Below, piece by piece: positions 50,870 to 63,126 of a stretch of 64,000 nucleotides of DNA. The DNA comes from Adineta steineri (Eukaryota; Rotifera; Eurotatoria; Adinetida; Adinetidae), in NCBI GenBank assembly GCA_905250115.1, contig CAJNOI010000016.1:650209-714208 (forward strand), given 5' to 3'. The notes beneath the pieces were generated by a model that searched no databases, had not been told where the DNA came from, and was given only the letters and a program-made list of their open reading frames with translations. Each line of letters begins with the position of its first letter. Position 1 is the first letter of the stretch. The position numbers were made by a program, and so were the translations under genes.

Positions 50870-52350
50870 CTCAAATTCCAAGGATGAATATCAACCACGT
50901 TTATTGATAATCTAAAAGTCTGTCAATGAAAACTCCTCAGATGTCAAATGAATAGCACGAGTGTTAGGATGATAGTTGTGCAATTATGAAAAATATTCCC
51001 GTGGTTCTTTATATGTTTGTCTTTCCTCTAGGATTTTCTACTAGCAATAGATTTATTGCTGATTATTCTATACGCCTGTTGGTCTGTGTCTCTGTGTCTC
51101 TCTCTCTCTCTTTTCCTTTGTACTTTTGTTTATGTACATTCATGTATGCATATATGCACACGACCCTGGTCCGAACAACATCTGTCTTGCCATATTTAAC
51201 AAATGGTTAGGTTTTTCTGCTCATCGACAAATGAAGGACGGGTCATATCAATGTAATAGACTTTATACTTATTCTGTATATTACATGGTTGTCAAGAACA
51301 GAAAAAGCCTATATGACATTGATATGATATAAAGATAGATTTTTTTTAATCTATAGGCTAATTGATGATGAGCGATATTTATATGAGACAAAGAAACGAG
51401 AAGTGTTGATTACATGTATGACGTCAATCGGTAGCAGATGATATTGCTCAAGTCAATAGTTATAAATGTTGTTGTTGTTCTCAATCAGTAAAGAAGAATA
51501 GCTGCCGTTTAAATCCATCATAAATCTCGTCTATGTCGGTCATATTTATATACTAGCATAGACCATTATTGTCTTGTCTATGGTCGATTATTTGTTGATC
51601 CCTTTCATGGTTGAGAAAAGATACTATATTTCCTTCATATATTGACGTTTATAAATAGATCGGTATATGTTGTCTACTGGTATATAGAATAATAGATAAA
51701 GTAGCTGAAATGATATATCTTTAGGCTTACAAAACGGTTATTAATCCGGTCATAAGGGCGTGGAATGCCAGTCTGTTTTTCTCATATAATTATTCGAAGG
51801 CAAACCTTATTATTTCTTCTCATATGTTAATATGTATATGTATCTTATAACTGTATTTGAAATGGCATTTGACCTTTATTTAGCATTTTAACCAAATATC
51901 TATGGCTATTAAATTATTTAATTAATGATTTATTTTCTCTTTTTGATGTGTATTAAATAAAGAGATAAAAATGAAAAGAAACAAATAGAGACATGTGCTA
52001 AAATTCTAAACATATGATGAATATTATCTATTTAAAACGTGATTGTTGATAAGAACGAAATATAAAATAAAAAAAAAAAAGAAGTAATTTCGAGGTCAAG
52101 ATAAAACTATCTCGTCTGTTTGTGTGCGAATTTCACCATGCTTCTTACGAAATTAATTTTTCTATCCTTTTAGGTAAAATAAGATGTAGCAAAAGTGTAC
52201 TATGTATGTTTCGTTCTATTCTTTTTCTTCTACTAGATGTTTTCGTTTCTCTTGAATGATGTGATAAGAACATTAGTATAGTCGTCATACAGTCCAAGGT
52301 ATAGTGAGCAAAAACAAGAAGGGAATTTTATTTAAATACTTGTCAAAAAG
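50870..52350. promoter_or_regulatory. Divergent gap between cyclase and GR-like genes
   Basis: This is 1.5 kb between the 5' ends of the minus-strand cyclase and the plus-strand receptor, so it should hold both promoters. A (CT)n tract lies at about 51092-51112. ORFs at 50986-51210 and 51126-51332 overlap one another and are not accepted. No promoter motif is assigned. Confidence 0.4.
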
Positions 52351-54365
52351 ATGGCTGCAAATTCTTCAGATTCACCGAAAGTAATAAACAAATTAAAATA
52401 GATTTTATTGATCTTATCTTTTGCATTATAGTCCTTAGTAGTTTCCATACATAATTATCCTTATAATAAATCAATAAATACCGACGATGACTTTGATTGT
52501 GTTAAAGTTGAAGTAAGTAAATTATATGAAAAAATATCGATAATTATTTTTATTAAGATATCTGATCTTGACAATTCTTGTCCAAATCCAACAACGCTGA
52601 GTTTAATGAAATGCAAAAAAGAAATACTACATCCATTTCGAAAATTACTTTGTTTAGTAAATAATTTTATTTAAATAATTCTAAAATCGTATTCTTTTTC
52701 GATATTTCTTTAGATTGGTTGGAGACCTTTCGGTGTTGATAGTTTAAAACGATCATCAATTTTTTTACGTCTTATCAATATTATTTATCCTATTCTAATA
52801 TTAATGTTACTTTTATTTAATTATACTTACGAAATTATTATTTGTCAAGGAAAATTGAATGTTATCACAGACACACAAGTATATTTTTCTATTCAAATTA
52901 AGTAAAAATTTTATTCTTATTTAAATAGACATCAACTACCGTTCGTACAACAACAAAAACGGATATTATAACAACGGGTGTAACTAGAAATCATTCAGCT
53001 GGAACTTGGGCTACACTTCAACCGGGAAAAACTAGACCACATACGACACCGTTAATGAATGTAACTATGGCTTTAATACATAATCATGCTGAATGTGGTC
53101 ATATATTTACTACTTATATTTTACCTGATATTTTTCATTTTGTTGCTTTTATTATTGGTTTTATTTATTTTCGTGTTACAGAAGGTGAACCTATGTATTC
53201 ATTAATGGAAAAAGTAAGAATTATTCAAATTTTTTGTATTATAATATGTCATTATTCAATAGGTTTTTATCCATGCTGATCATCAAAATATACGTTTATT
53301 TGGTATAAATCGAGCTATTCGACGATTAAAGTAATTAATTTATAAAAAAAACAAGAAAATTGAAAAACTAATATTTTAATTAATTTTATTAGATTATTCA
53401 TGCTTCTTGGATCTGTTTGGGTACTTGTATCTGTAGCTACACATGCTCTTTCCAATGCAATGAATGATTTTGCTCATACCCTAATTTTTCACGATGCACA
53501 ATTTCATGTTGTACAAAAGTAAGTTAATTTTAATAAAAATAAATAAATATTTTCAATTCGTTTTTTTATAGTAAACCTGAACGATATATATTTTTTACTA
53601 TCGATATTATTTGTCTTCTCATATCGAACTGTATTCATATGGCTGTTGTTATGAATTATGCATGTCATTGTGAAATGATACTTTTTTATTGTAAAGCAAT
53701 TCGAATACGTTTAGAAGAAAAATCAATAAATCTACTTGAAGCTATGAAAAGAATTCTTGATCTTGGTGTATCAATTAGTCAATTGAATAGTGCAGCATCT
53801 CGAATGATGTCAATATTAATTATTTTCTTTATTGAACGCACTATACTCGGTATTAAATTAAATCCTCTTTTTTTTTATTCATCTAAGTTTTATAAATTTA
53901 AAAATAGTTAAACTTAAAATCATAATGAAATATTCAATTCTTTATTTCTAAAGGTTTTATTTTACTCGTCATGAATCGAATCTTTCAAGCTGATATGTGG
54001 ATTTATCGATCATTGTATACATTGGTTTGGTTTTCTATTCTTGCATTTTGTCTTGGACAAGTAAAATTTTAATTTAATTCATTGTTTTGTTTTAAATATA
54101 ATTTCTTTAGGCTGCGCGAGTAACATCTAAATGTGATAAATTTTATCGGATTAGTCTTTCAATGCGTGTGTATGGATATCCAAATGCTACATCGAGTGAA
54201 CTTGATGGTTTTCTACTTTTTCTTTCGAAAGCAGGTTTACGTGTGAAATTATTTGGATTAACAGTTCGACCTGGTAAAATTATTTTCATCGGTATAACAA
54301 CACTTCTTGTATTTATTGTTCTTTTTCAAACGAGTATTATCTCAAGTGAGAACTTTTTTTTCTAA
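52351..54365 (+). CDS. Gustatory receptor-like seven-TM protein
   Basis: About nine exons from ATG 52351 (exons 52351-52380, 52432-52512, 52558-52659, about 52714-52878 and on). The product is about 455 residues, with PFRKLLCLIGWRPFGVDSL before TM1. Seven hydrophobic segments follow: LINIIYPILILMLLLFNYTY; ILPDIFHFVAFIIGFIYF; LFMLLGSVWVLVSVATHALS; IFFTIDIICLLISNCIHMAV; MMSILIIFFIERTILGFILL; YRSLYTLVWFSILAFCLGQ; and IIFIGITTLLVFIVLFQTSI. The tail KLFGLTVRPGKIIFIG...LFQ resembles the insect GR/GRL family TM7 region (xFG...hhhhhQ). That family forms ligand-gated cation channels with an intracellular N-terminus. The TM1-TM2 loop is unusually long and Thr-rich (about 70 residues). The C-terminus is uncertain: a donor near 54344 and acceptor at 54391-54393 permit a different, longer ending that stops at 54512. 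Confidence 0.65.
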
Positions 54366-54508
54366 TCGGCATTTCTTTTTTTTATCCGAACAGAATGCAT
54401 TGTTTTTTTTTTAAATGAGAAAAAGATAAGTTTTTTTTTAAATAATCTATTTTACACAATTGGTAAATTTTTATACATACAAAAACAAACAAAAAAAAAG
54501 GGATTAAA

Positions 54509-55923
54509 TTAACAAATCATTGAACAGAATTGTCGACGTTGTTTTGTATTACTATCTGAATCATCATCTTGTTTCGTATCTATAGCATCATAGATTGTCG
54601 ATGTTCGAGCTCTTGTTGTTTCTTTAAAATATTTTTTAAGAAATTTTTCATTATATAAATGATGAATAACTTCTGATGCAACAAAATCGGAACTATTTTC
54701 TTTAATTAATGTTAACATAAAAAATCCATCAGCTTCAAGATAATCATCAGCAAATATACGAATATTTTCAAGATCTCTTGTTTCATTTGTTAATGGATAT
54801 TTTTTCGAATGAAGACGTGTAAGAATAAAAGCTCGACGATTTTTTGGAGAAATTGTATATAACCATATGAAAAAATCGCCAATATTTAATAATATGACAA
54901 TACAATACCAAAAATAAAGAAATGTAAACATTTGTTGATTAAATAAATTTAATGGTAAAACACATGGAACAGTATATTCATGAGCTAATTTCGGATGACC
55001 AAATTCTCGTACAGTAAAATCACATAAAGTTGTTTTAGGAAATAAACGTGTTTCGGAATCCCAATTAATACCTATACAATAGATTTTATTGAAATAAATA
55101 AAAAAAAACAAGAAGAATTTTACCTCGAAAGAGACGATCAATAACTTGTATACCATAAAAAGCAAAATTAGAGCCTAATAGTATACTTAATAAAAATATT
55201 TGAAATAATGATATGCTAATATACATTAGTTTTGTTGTTATATATAAAACAACAAGATAATTGCCAAGATATTTTCCTGATAGACACCAACCAGCAGATA
55301 TTTTTCGATAGAATGTATTTAAATCTTTTCGTGTAGTAATCTGTCGACGATGATCATTACAATATTCATCGATTGTATCGACAACATAATCAAGACACAT
55401 TTGACGATGTGCTGCATCTGTTGTTGGCATTTTATAATCAAATGATGATTCAACAAGATCAGATAATTGTACACCACTTTTTAAACCAAATGTATTCCAT
55501 GATATACGTGGTATATAGAATAAAAATGCTTTAATAAGTAAAAGAAATGGAATCCATTGATAATATAAGATTTCACTTTCTTTTTTTCTTTTATATGTTT
55601 TAGGAACTTTATCTAGATGTTTAACATAATAAGTATTTTGAACAAAACATACGGAACGAACATATTCATCATAATTTGGTGTAAAAAATGCTGGTACCTT
55701 TTATGTAAAAGAAAAACAAACAAATAAATAAATAGTAAATAAAGATTTCTTTTTTTACCCAACATTTAATTTGATCTGTATATAAACGATTCATATTGAT
55801 GATGGCAAAAATAACCAAAATGGCAACTGTATATCGATAATTAAGTCTGTCAGACATACTATCATCATTTCGTTTGCCCGACATCATGGTCGAAGCTCGA
55901 CCCATCAATGAATGTATATCCAT
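54509..55923 (-). CDS. Innexin gap-junction protein
   Basis: Three exons from ATG 55923 (MDIHSLMGRASTMMSGKRND) to TAA 54509-54511 encode about 430 residues. Four TM segments are present: YTVAILVIFAIINMNRLY; the innexin signature at TM2, YYQWIPFLLLIKAFLFYIPR; NYLVVLYITTKLMYISISLF with a following hydrophobic stretch; and MFTFLYFWYCIVILLNIGDF. Extracellular loop 1 has two cysteines (IKCWVPAFFTPNYDEYVRSV C) and loop 2 has two (TTLCDFTVREFG...YTVPCVLPLNLF). These are the four disulfide cysteines of the family. The C-terminal tail (about 120 residues) ends in a polar stretch and CSMIC. Innexins form invertebrate gap junctions and hemichannels. The gene is convergent with the GR-like receptor. Confidence 0.95.
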
Positions 55924-58221
55924 GATTGGATCTAAAATGAAAGTACAAAAAAATTACATAAAATTAAATCTAGAGAGTTTTTATATTTATTACCTTAAAA
56001 TAATATTGTAAACTAGAAATACAAACCAAAATAACTAGCTGTTTACTAATCGATCACGGCACATTGGTAACAGGCGTCTTTCTCTTGAAAAAGTCATCGT
56101 CATTGTAACCGTTTGTGCATTCCATCGTCTACTGAAAAAAGAAGAAGAAGAGAGCGATTAGTCGTTCTCTTCTCGCCTATGCGTGTGTGCGTGTGTATGC
56201 TATAGCGAAAAAGAAAAAAAAAAGGAAGCAAGCGAGACAATCGGTCTTGGTATGTGTAACAAGCATAGTGCTTCATTTTTACATCTAACTAGTGAAGAAC
56301 GCAGCAAGTCGAGCGAACAAAGAAACGCTACCCATCTTTCTTCTCTATCGTTCTCAAAATGTTCGGAGAAGAAAAAAAAGAGGAGTATGATTGTTTAGAC
56401 GTTGGCTTGTCTTTCATCATTCAGACAAACTGCGATGAAAAAATATGACAATCGTATGGACACAGGTGTATATCACATCATCAGATAAACAAGATGCATA
56501 TAGTTAGGATGAATCGTCATTAAATATATTTATGAGCGATTTTCTATCCAAACATAAAAACAATATTATCTAATATAACTTATGCAAGCTGTTGTCAATC
56601 ATTGATAAGATGATATACTTAATTGAACATGAAGACATACTTGTCGAAATCGCATGATATGATTTTTTCTATAAATTATAAAGAATTTTATAAGAATAAA
56701 TTTGAATATAAAATGGCAATAATAATAATTTTGATTTATTTATGAACTAATTAATTTAAAATGTATACTAACGGTTAGATTTTTTTTTATTTCTTAATTA
56801 TTATCTAGTTGAAAAACTTACTTATGTAATATAATTCTATCTCGATCTCTTCTTATCAATTAAATTGTATTAAGCATTAATTATCGCATCAATCGTTATC
56901 TGTGATAATACTATATCATCAGACATACTTAATAAAACAAAACTAAACATCAAATTTAGATTAATGAATAAACATTGAGATGTAAAATAGCTGTCATATA
57001 TATTACTCCTATAATTAAGTAACGAAGTGTGCGACTGATCTTTGTACTGTCATATTATAAACAAACTTTATTCGTGTAATAGAAGAAAAAAAAAGAAATA
57101 CCATATGTACTATACTGTTAAAAGAAATATACATATGAATAGAAGTGTTTTAGCTATATAAAAAGAAAAAAAAAGTATGGATTCGATTTTAAAATACATT
57201 AGCATTGTCTCAAAGCATATATATAAAAGAACGATTTACTATTGATATTAAATATATGCTTTTTAGACACATTGTATAGATTATCAATCTATTCGATGGT
57301 TATAAGATAGGTTTGCATAAAATTTACTACTCCTTTCTCAGTTAGTATTATCAATATATAGATTATTGTTTATTTTCAATGAAAATAAACAATTAATTAA
57401 CTTCTCTAAATACTTATCATACAAGATAGTATTATTAATATGACAAAAATATCAGAGCTTATCTATGCATAACTACGAATTAATTTAATTTGTTATTTTA
57501 CTCCTCTAGTATGTTGCCTATGTATCTATGTTTATTTATATATCTATTTATATATGTCATCTAGGACAGATACGAGCGAAGTATTTTTCTAGGACAAAGA
57601 ATATCTAGAAGAGAATTAATCTATCTAATATACATTATGAGATAGCTATTGTTTTGTTTTGTAACTACAGTAATTATGACATCTATCTTATAGTCTGGAT
57701 TGATATTGATTAGTATACTAGAAATACCATAAAATAACAATATATTAATCACTTGACTTGGGATCTTCAATTATTTCAGCAATATTTTTCTTTAAAATTC
57801 TAATCCTTAATAGATAAATTGATTCCGTAGAATTCAACTGTGACAGCTATCATTTGAATAATATTTCAAAACTTTATATATAACATAGTATGCCAAAACT
57901 TGATTTCTATTTTTATTACTCCAAATGATATCGTAGTTATTCGTTCTTTTTTCTTCTTCTTCTTAAAATACTAATATTATATGAATAAATGTATCACATA
58001 ATGATTTCTTTATTTCAAAATAAGAAAAAAAAATTAAAAATAGGAAAAAAAAGTAAAGATCAACTTGTACCACAAACTATAGGTAGGAAAACTGGTAAAA
58101 TCAATTTTTTTTTGGTAGAAAAAACAAAACATGAAAGCAGAAATGAAATCTTTTCTAAGTTACTGTTCTCTAATCACTAAATGAAACAACATGATTAAAA
58201 TGTTTTTTTTCTTTGATAAGT
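55924..58221. other. Gene-free AT-rich stretch
   Basis: Lies upstream of the innexin and downstream of the Rh gene. From 56040 to 56400 there is a less AT-rich patch with gtgtg and gaag runs, which may hold the innexin promoter or leader. ORFs at 56183-56398 and 57989-58180 are lysine/serine-rich low-complexity readings and are not accepted. Confidence 0.5.
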
Positions 58222-61200
58222 TTATACATGACGTTCAGTTTCACTTGAAATTAAAGCAGTTGAATGAGCATCATGAAAATCATCGGGTGTTTCCCAATGA
58301 GTATGATCGTTGTAATAAGATGATGGACGTTCATCATTAAATAATGGTAAGCGAAGTATGAGACCTGTTATAATACCTCCAGTAATCGCAATAACAAGTG
58401 TAGTACCTAATGCAGCAGCTTGATAACCAACTTGCATTAAATGTGATCGTTCGGTTGAATGCCAACATACAGGAATTATATTTTCGTTATAAAGTGAATA
58501 AGCAGGAAGAAAAGCTAACATAATACCAAATATACCAGCAAGTAAACCGGGCATACCATGAAGATTGTTTACACCGCATGTATCATGAACTTTAAATTTC
58601 TGAAGAGTAGATTTAATAAATCGAAAACCAATTGTTGATAATGCACCAGCTACTGAACCAATAATCATAGCGCCAAATGGGCGAATAATTTTATCAGCAA
58701 CTGTTCCAACAGCTAAATAAAAACAAGAAAGAAAAATTTATTTAATATATATAGAAGTAAAAGTTTTTCATTATTTGAACTTACCAACACCACCGGCTAA
58801 TGTTGCATTTTGAATATGAACCATATCAAATTTTTTCTCCTTACTAAATAAACACGAACATATATAAGTAAGTAAAACACTGGATGCAATGCTAATATAA
58901 GTATTGACAACAGCTCGAAGACGTGAATCGCCTGCTGCTGCTACACCGGCATTGAATGATGGCCAAAAGCAAAAGAGAAAAATAGTACCAACCATAGCAA
59001 AAAGATCTGAATGATAAACTGATTTTTCTCTTTGTTCGGCTTCTACACTTGTTAATTCTTTATCATAAAGCATAAAAGCTACTGCAAGACCAAAATAGGC
59101 ACCTATGAATGAGAAAAAGAAAAATTGTATAAAAAAAAATATTTTTTATATTTTATAAGAATTTACCAAACACATGAACGAACATTGATTCACCAATATC
59201 AAAAGCACAGAAACGTTTAAGGCCAATATATTCATTAGCTGATTGAAGTAAAACTTCAATAAAAGCCATTACAATTAATTGTGTTGGATTTGTTTTTCCT
59301 AACACAGCACCAAATGAAATAAGTATAGCTGCCGCAACAAAATCAGCAACTATAATTCGTTCAATATCAATAGGAAATGATTTTGTTGCTGGTTCATAAT
59401 CAAACATATAACCACGAACAATTAATGCCCATTCGAGAACAAATGCAGCAACAAGAAAATTATAACCAACTGCACTGAATCTATAATATAATAGTCATAT
59501 TATTTATTGTTTTTTTCTTCTCTAAACAAAGATTATAATTACGTACCCATATTTTCTAAGAAATGTCATCAAAAATCCAAAACCGATAAATATCATAATA
59601 TGAATATCTTGAAACATTGAATAGAAATCAGCAATGCCTCGATGTGGTGTTTCTGCTTCGTCGTGAATACGAACATGAGTCCCATTTGGAAAACTTATAA
59701 CCGAATGTTTTGGTAATGTTATATGATTTCCAATTGGTTCATGACCATACTCAGCATGTAAACCTAATAGAATGATAAAAACTGCTTGAAGACCAATTAA
59801 AAGCGCTGGAAAGAAAATCGGATTTTTCGCCGGTTTTTCATAAGCAATTGGAACCACTCTAGTCGACAACGTTGTTGATTGAAGCATTTCAGTTTCTTCG
59901 GCACTAGATAAAAATGAAAACAATACTAATATTGAAAAGAATTAATTAAATTAAAACGAATACAACACTCAATAACTAATCTAACATACAACTACAAACT
60001 ATATCAAATTACACAGCATGAAATTACAATGAAATACATTTGAAATTTTTTTTTTCGGAAGTTATTTATACTTGTATATTATGCATTGCACGAATATCAG
60101 TTAGTATTATCAAAAGAATGAGAACGAAATCTACATGTATTGATATCGTACACAAAAATATACTGATTCTCTCTTTTTACATAGTTTTCTTTTCATTTTT
60201 TGTATTAGCTGCACGCAACCTTTCTCTTTTATCAGTTTTTCTTATGGTGAATGTGCCATAAAAAGGTCGAACAAAAGAAATGTGAAAAAAATGGGTATTT
60301 ATGTTCGTAATTATTGTCTTCAAGGAGAAAATAACAGATATGATGATGGCCACAGTTAACTATGAATCTTTCGAATACTATACAAGAATATTTTTGTTCA
60401 TATATATATAAAAATCATAAAAAATTCGACTCTACTCAACTTTATGATTTATATTTTGATTAATCGTAAAAACGTACATTATACTATGTTGTTAAACAAA
60501 CTAGAAAATTTTCGCAAGGGCTTCAAAATAATCATAAACTCAAGAAAAATCATAGAACGAAATAATAAGAAAAACGCAGTTAGAATATACAAAAAGTGGA
60601 AGAGAGGAAAGAACATACATATATATATATGTATGATGTCTACGACATCTATACGATATAAAAGATAGGAAGACAGAAACAAAAGATGTATAGGTGAATT
60701 ATACTGTAACATAAACTTTTTACTAATATGGACAAAAACGTCCATGTATGGTAGTCGTAGGATTAAAAAAAAGAGTAGTGTATAAATGAGAATCAATCTT
60801 TTCAGTATTAATGCGGTTACATTCTCGTACAGTAATGGAATTTTGGAAGATAATACGAAAGAAAAGTAAACCACAATTGCGGTATAGATATATTCTTAAA
60901 TTTTTTACATTTTTACATTTCTACTTGCGATAATGGCGAGTGATATTTGTTTAAACCGCAAGAATAAATTATAACTAACGTATACATGCACTATTTATAA
61001 TGAAGACCGAAATAATCCACTAAACTTTACTTTCGAAAAATGTCCTACATTTATAAATATTGAAACAAATCCGATTAGTGTTTTTAATAGAAAAATCTAT
61101 AGTTCAACTCTTGAACTGTTCTAATGATATATAAACTAGTTAGTGCGACATATTTTTACACAGACTATATTTATTATATTACTTATTATTTTGTTATTAG

Positions 61201-61271
61201 TTCTGAAAAAAGAAATTGTTAATTGTAAAAAAAGAAAGAAGATAAATGACTACTTACCGTGATTTTGCCAT
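58222..61271 (-). CDS. Rh-type ammonium/CO2 transporter
   Basis: Minus strand. A 14-nt first coding exon, 61258-61271 (ATGGCAAAATCACG, then GTAAGT), splices in frame over about 1.35 kb to 59903. This gives [20 protein letters not shown]. Further exons are at about 59547-59903, 59165-59480, 58784-59102, about 58690-58713 joined on, and 58222 onward. The protein has about 480 residues and 11-12 TM segments. Rh signatures: [20 protein letters not shown] and TFLRKYG (outer gate region); [17 protein letters not shown] and [13 protein letters not shown], with the twin pore histidines; and [21 protein letters not shown] long first extracellular loop contains an N-glycosylation sequon (NGT), as in animal Rh glycoproteins. 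The cytoplasmic tail is His/Asp/Ser-rich. It moves NH3/NH4+, perhaps CO2, across plasma membranes for nitrogen excretion. Confidence 0.93.
59904..61257 (-). other. First intron of the Rh gene
   Basis: About 1.35 kb, much longer than other introns in this window, between the 14-nt start exon and exon 2. ORFs at 60040-60261, 60444-60668 and 60479-60874 have no family match and are treated as chance. The intron could carry regulatory sequence. Confidence 0.6.
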
Positions 61272-61530
61272 AATTTTGTAAAAAGTTTAAAAATCTAGAA
61301 TACAAAAAGAAAAGCATTAGATTGATTTATTGCAATATGATATTTTCATGTCAAATAGTCAATGTATATATAATATAAAAAAAAAAGAAAAAGTAATTAA
61401 TATGAAGTTGTACAAGAATAATATTAAAAAAAAAGATGTGAAATTATCTGAGATTGAATCGAAATGTGGGGATCTGAATGAGATTATATTAAATATTAAA
61501 TCTGACTAGGGGTAAAATATTCATTTCGTT

Positions 61531-63126
61531 TTATATAGGATGTTTTGATGAATTCGAATCAAATGTTACAAGAACAGGACTAGGTTGAATTGAATGTGGA
61601 TGATGAGCTATTGATGAAACTGAGGGAGTAAAACTATATCGACTATTAGCTACAGTTAGTTCACTTAATTCAGGTACAGCTTCAAGTGGTAAACGAGAAC
61701 TATTCTTTCGACTTTCCATATCATTATGAGCTATAGCTGATGCATTACTAACTGATATTGGTTGAAAAAAAGAAGTCATTTTAGTATCATCATTCGTATT
61801 TGGTACTAAGACAAATGTAAGAGTAGATGATGGTATCACATGTGAATTTTCTGTTGATAATAAATTGCATGTTAATGGTTGTATTTCTATTGTATTTGAT
61901 ATAATTGAATTTCGGCAACTTGGAATTGTTGTAACTTTAGCTAATGATATTGATGAATCAGTAAAACTCTCCGAAGATGATAATGGTCGATGTGGTTTAG
62001 TTGTTATTTGTGATGTCATTTTTTGTCGAGATGTATAAATCGGTGATGATTGAAGATCATTTGATTTTAAAAGACTTGCGCAATATCGTTGTTCCTTTTC
62101 CATAGAAGAACAACTATTCAATCTATTGAAATCGAAATATTATTTTCTACAATAAAATTCTCTTATTTACCGATATTGAATCGAAGGAAAACACCAACAT
62201 GTAAACATTGAATCTATTTATTTAGAAATTTTATTTTATTTATTATTTAATTATTTTTTCTTTACCAGTTTTATGATTTGTACAATACGATCGTCGATGA
62301 TAATAATGTTTAAGAACACAAAATATGCCAATACATACTGTTGCTACTGTTAATACAGTTAGAAAACAAAGTATTGATATTAAAAATCGACTTGAACCAT
62401 GATAAGCAAGAATTGAATTAAATTCTAAAAGAAAAATTCGATTTTTATTTGCATTATTAAATAACAAAATCCCCGAAATACATACGAATATTAATATCTG
62501 ATTCAATTGGAATACTATATGTTCCTTGATTAGAATAAGACATTATTTGAATAATATATTTGGATTCTTTTATATCTTTTAATATATAAGATCGTATAGG
62601 ATATGGAACAACAATAAATTGTTGTGATTGTTGATTATTAAAAACAATTGTTGAACGCCATTGTATAACATAACTGACAATATTTATTGGTGAATCAAAT
62701 AAATCTGCTTGATTCCATGTTATATGAAGATTTGATCCGGAATTTGATAGACGAAGATTTGTTGGTGATAATGGTCGTAAGAAATTTGTTTCATTTGAAT
62801 AATGAAGATATCCAATAGATAAATCTTGATTATCATTTAAATATATTGATATTATTGGACTAAATATTCCTAAACCAATCGAATTTTCAGCAACAATTGT
62901 AACTTCATATGTTTGTTGTAATTTTAAATCAAATAAGAAAAATTCAGTTGCATTATTAGGTAATACACGTATTTGATTCCAATTTTGTTTTTTATTTTCA
63001 ATTATACGATACCAAATAATGAAATGTTGAGAATGACCACCGTCATAACCAGGTTCCCAAGATATTAAAAGATTCGAAGCGATTTGTTTATATTGAATAT
63101 TCAGTGGTGCTTGTGGTGTTGTATCT
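61531..63126 (-). CDS. FN3-domain single-pass adhesion/receptor protein, 3' part
   Basis: At least four exons. About 62487-63126 encodes two fibronectin type III domains; the first has LLISWEPGYDGGHSQHFIIW and TYEVTIVAENSIGLGIFSP, the second LHITWNQADLFDSPINIVSY. Exon about 62271-62447 carries the TM helix (FLISILCFLTVLTVATVCIG) and a stop-transfer KHYYHRR. A small exon at about 62177-62221 reads DSMFTCWCFPSIQYR. Exon 61531-62118 is the cytoplasmic tail, about 195 residues, Ser/Thr/Pro-rich. All joins keep frame. The N-terminus (Ig or more FN3 domains) lies beyond a splice acceptor at 63127-63128, upstream in the right flank. The first FN3 domain, with DGG-x-x-Q-x-F-x-x-WYR, resembles the IGSF9/Turtle family; this assignment is tentative. 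Confidence 0.8.

Noticed and set aside
60479..60874. 131-codon hydrophobic minus-strand ORF in the Rh intron
   Set aside because: Phe/Leu/Ile-rich, overlaps plus-strand ORF 60444-60668, and lies in an intron supported by an in-frame splice.
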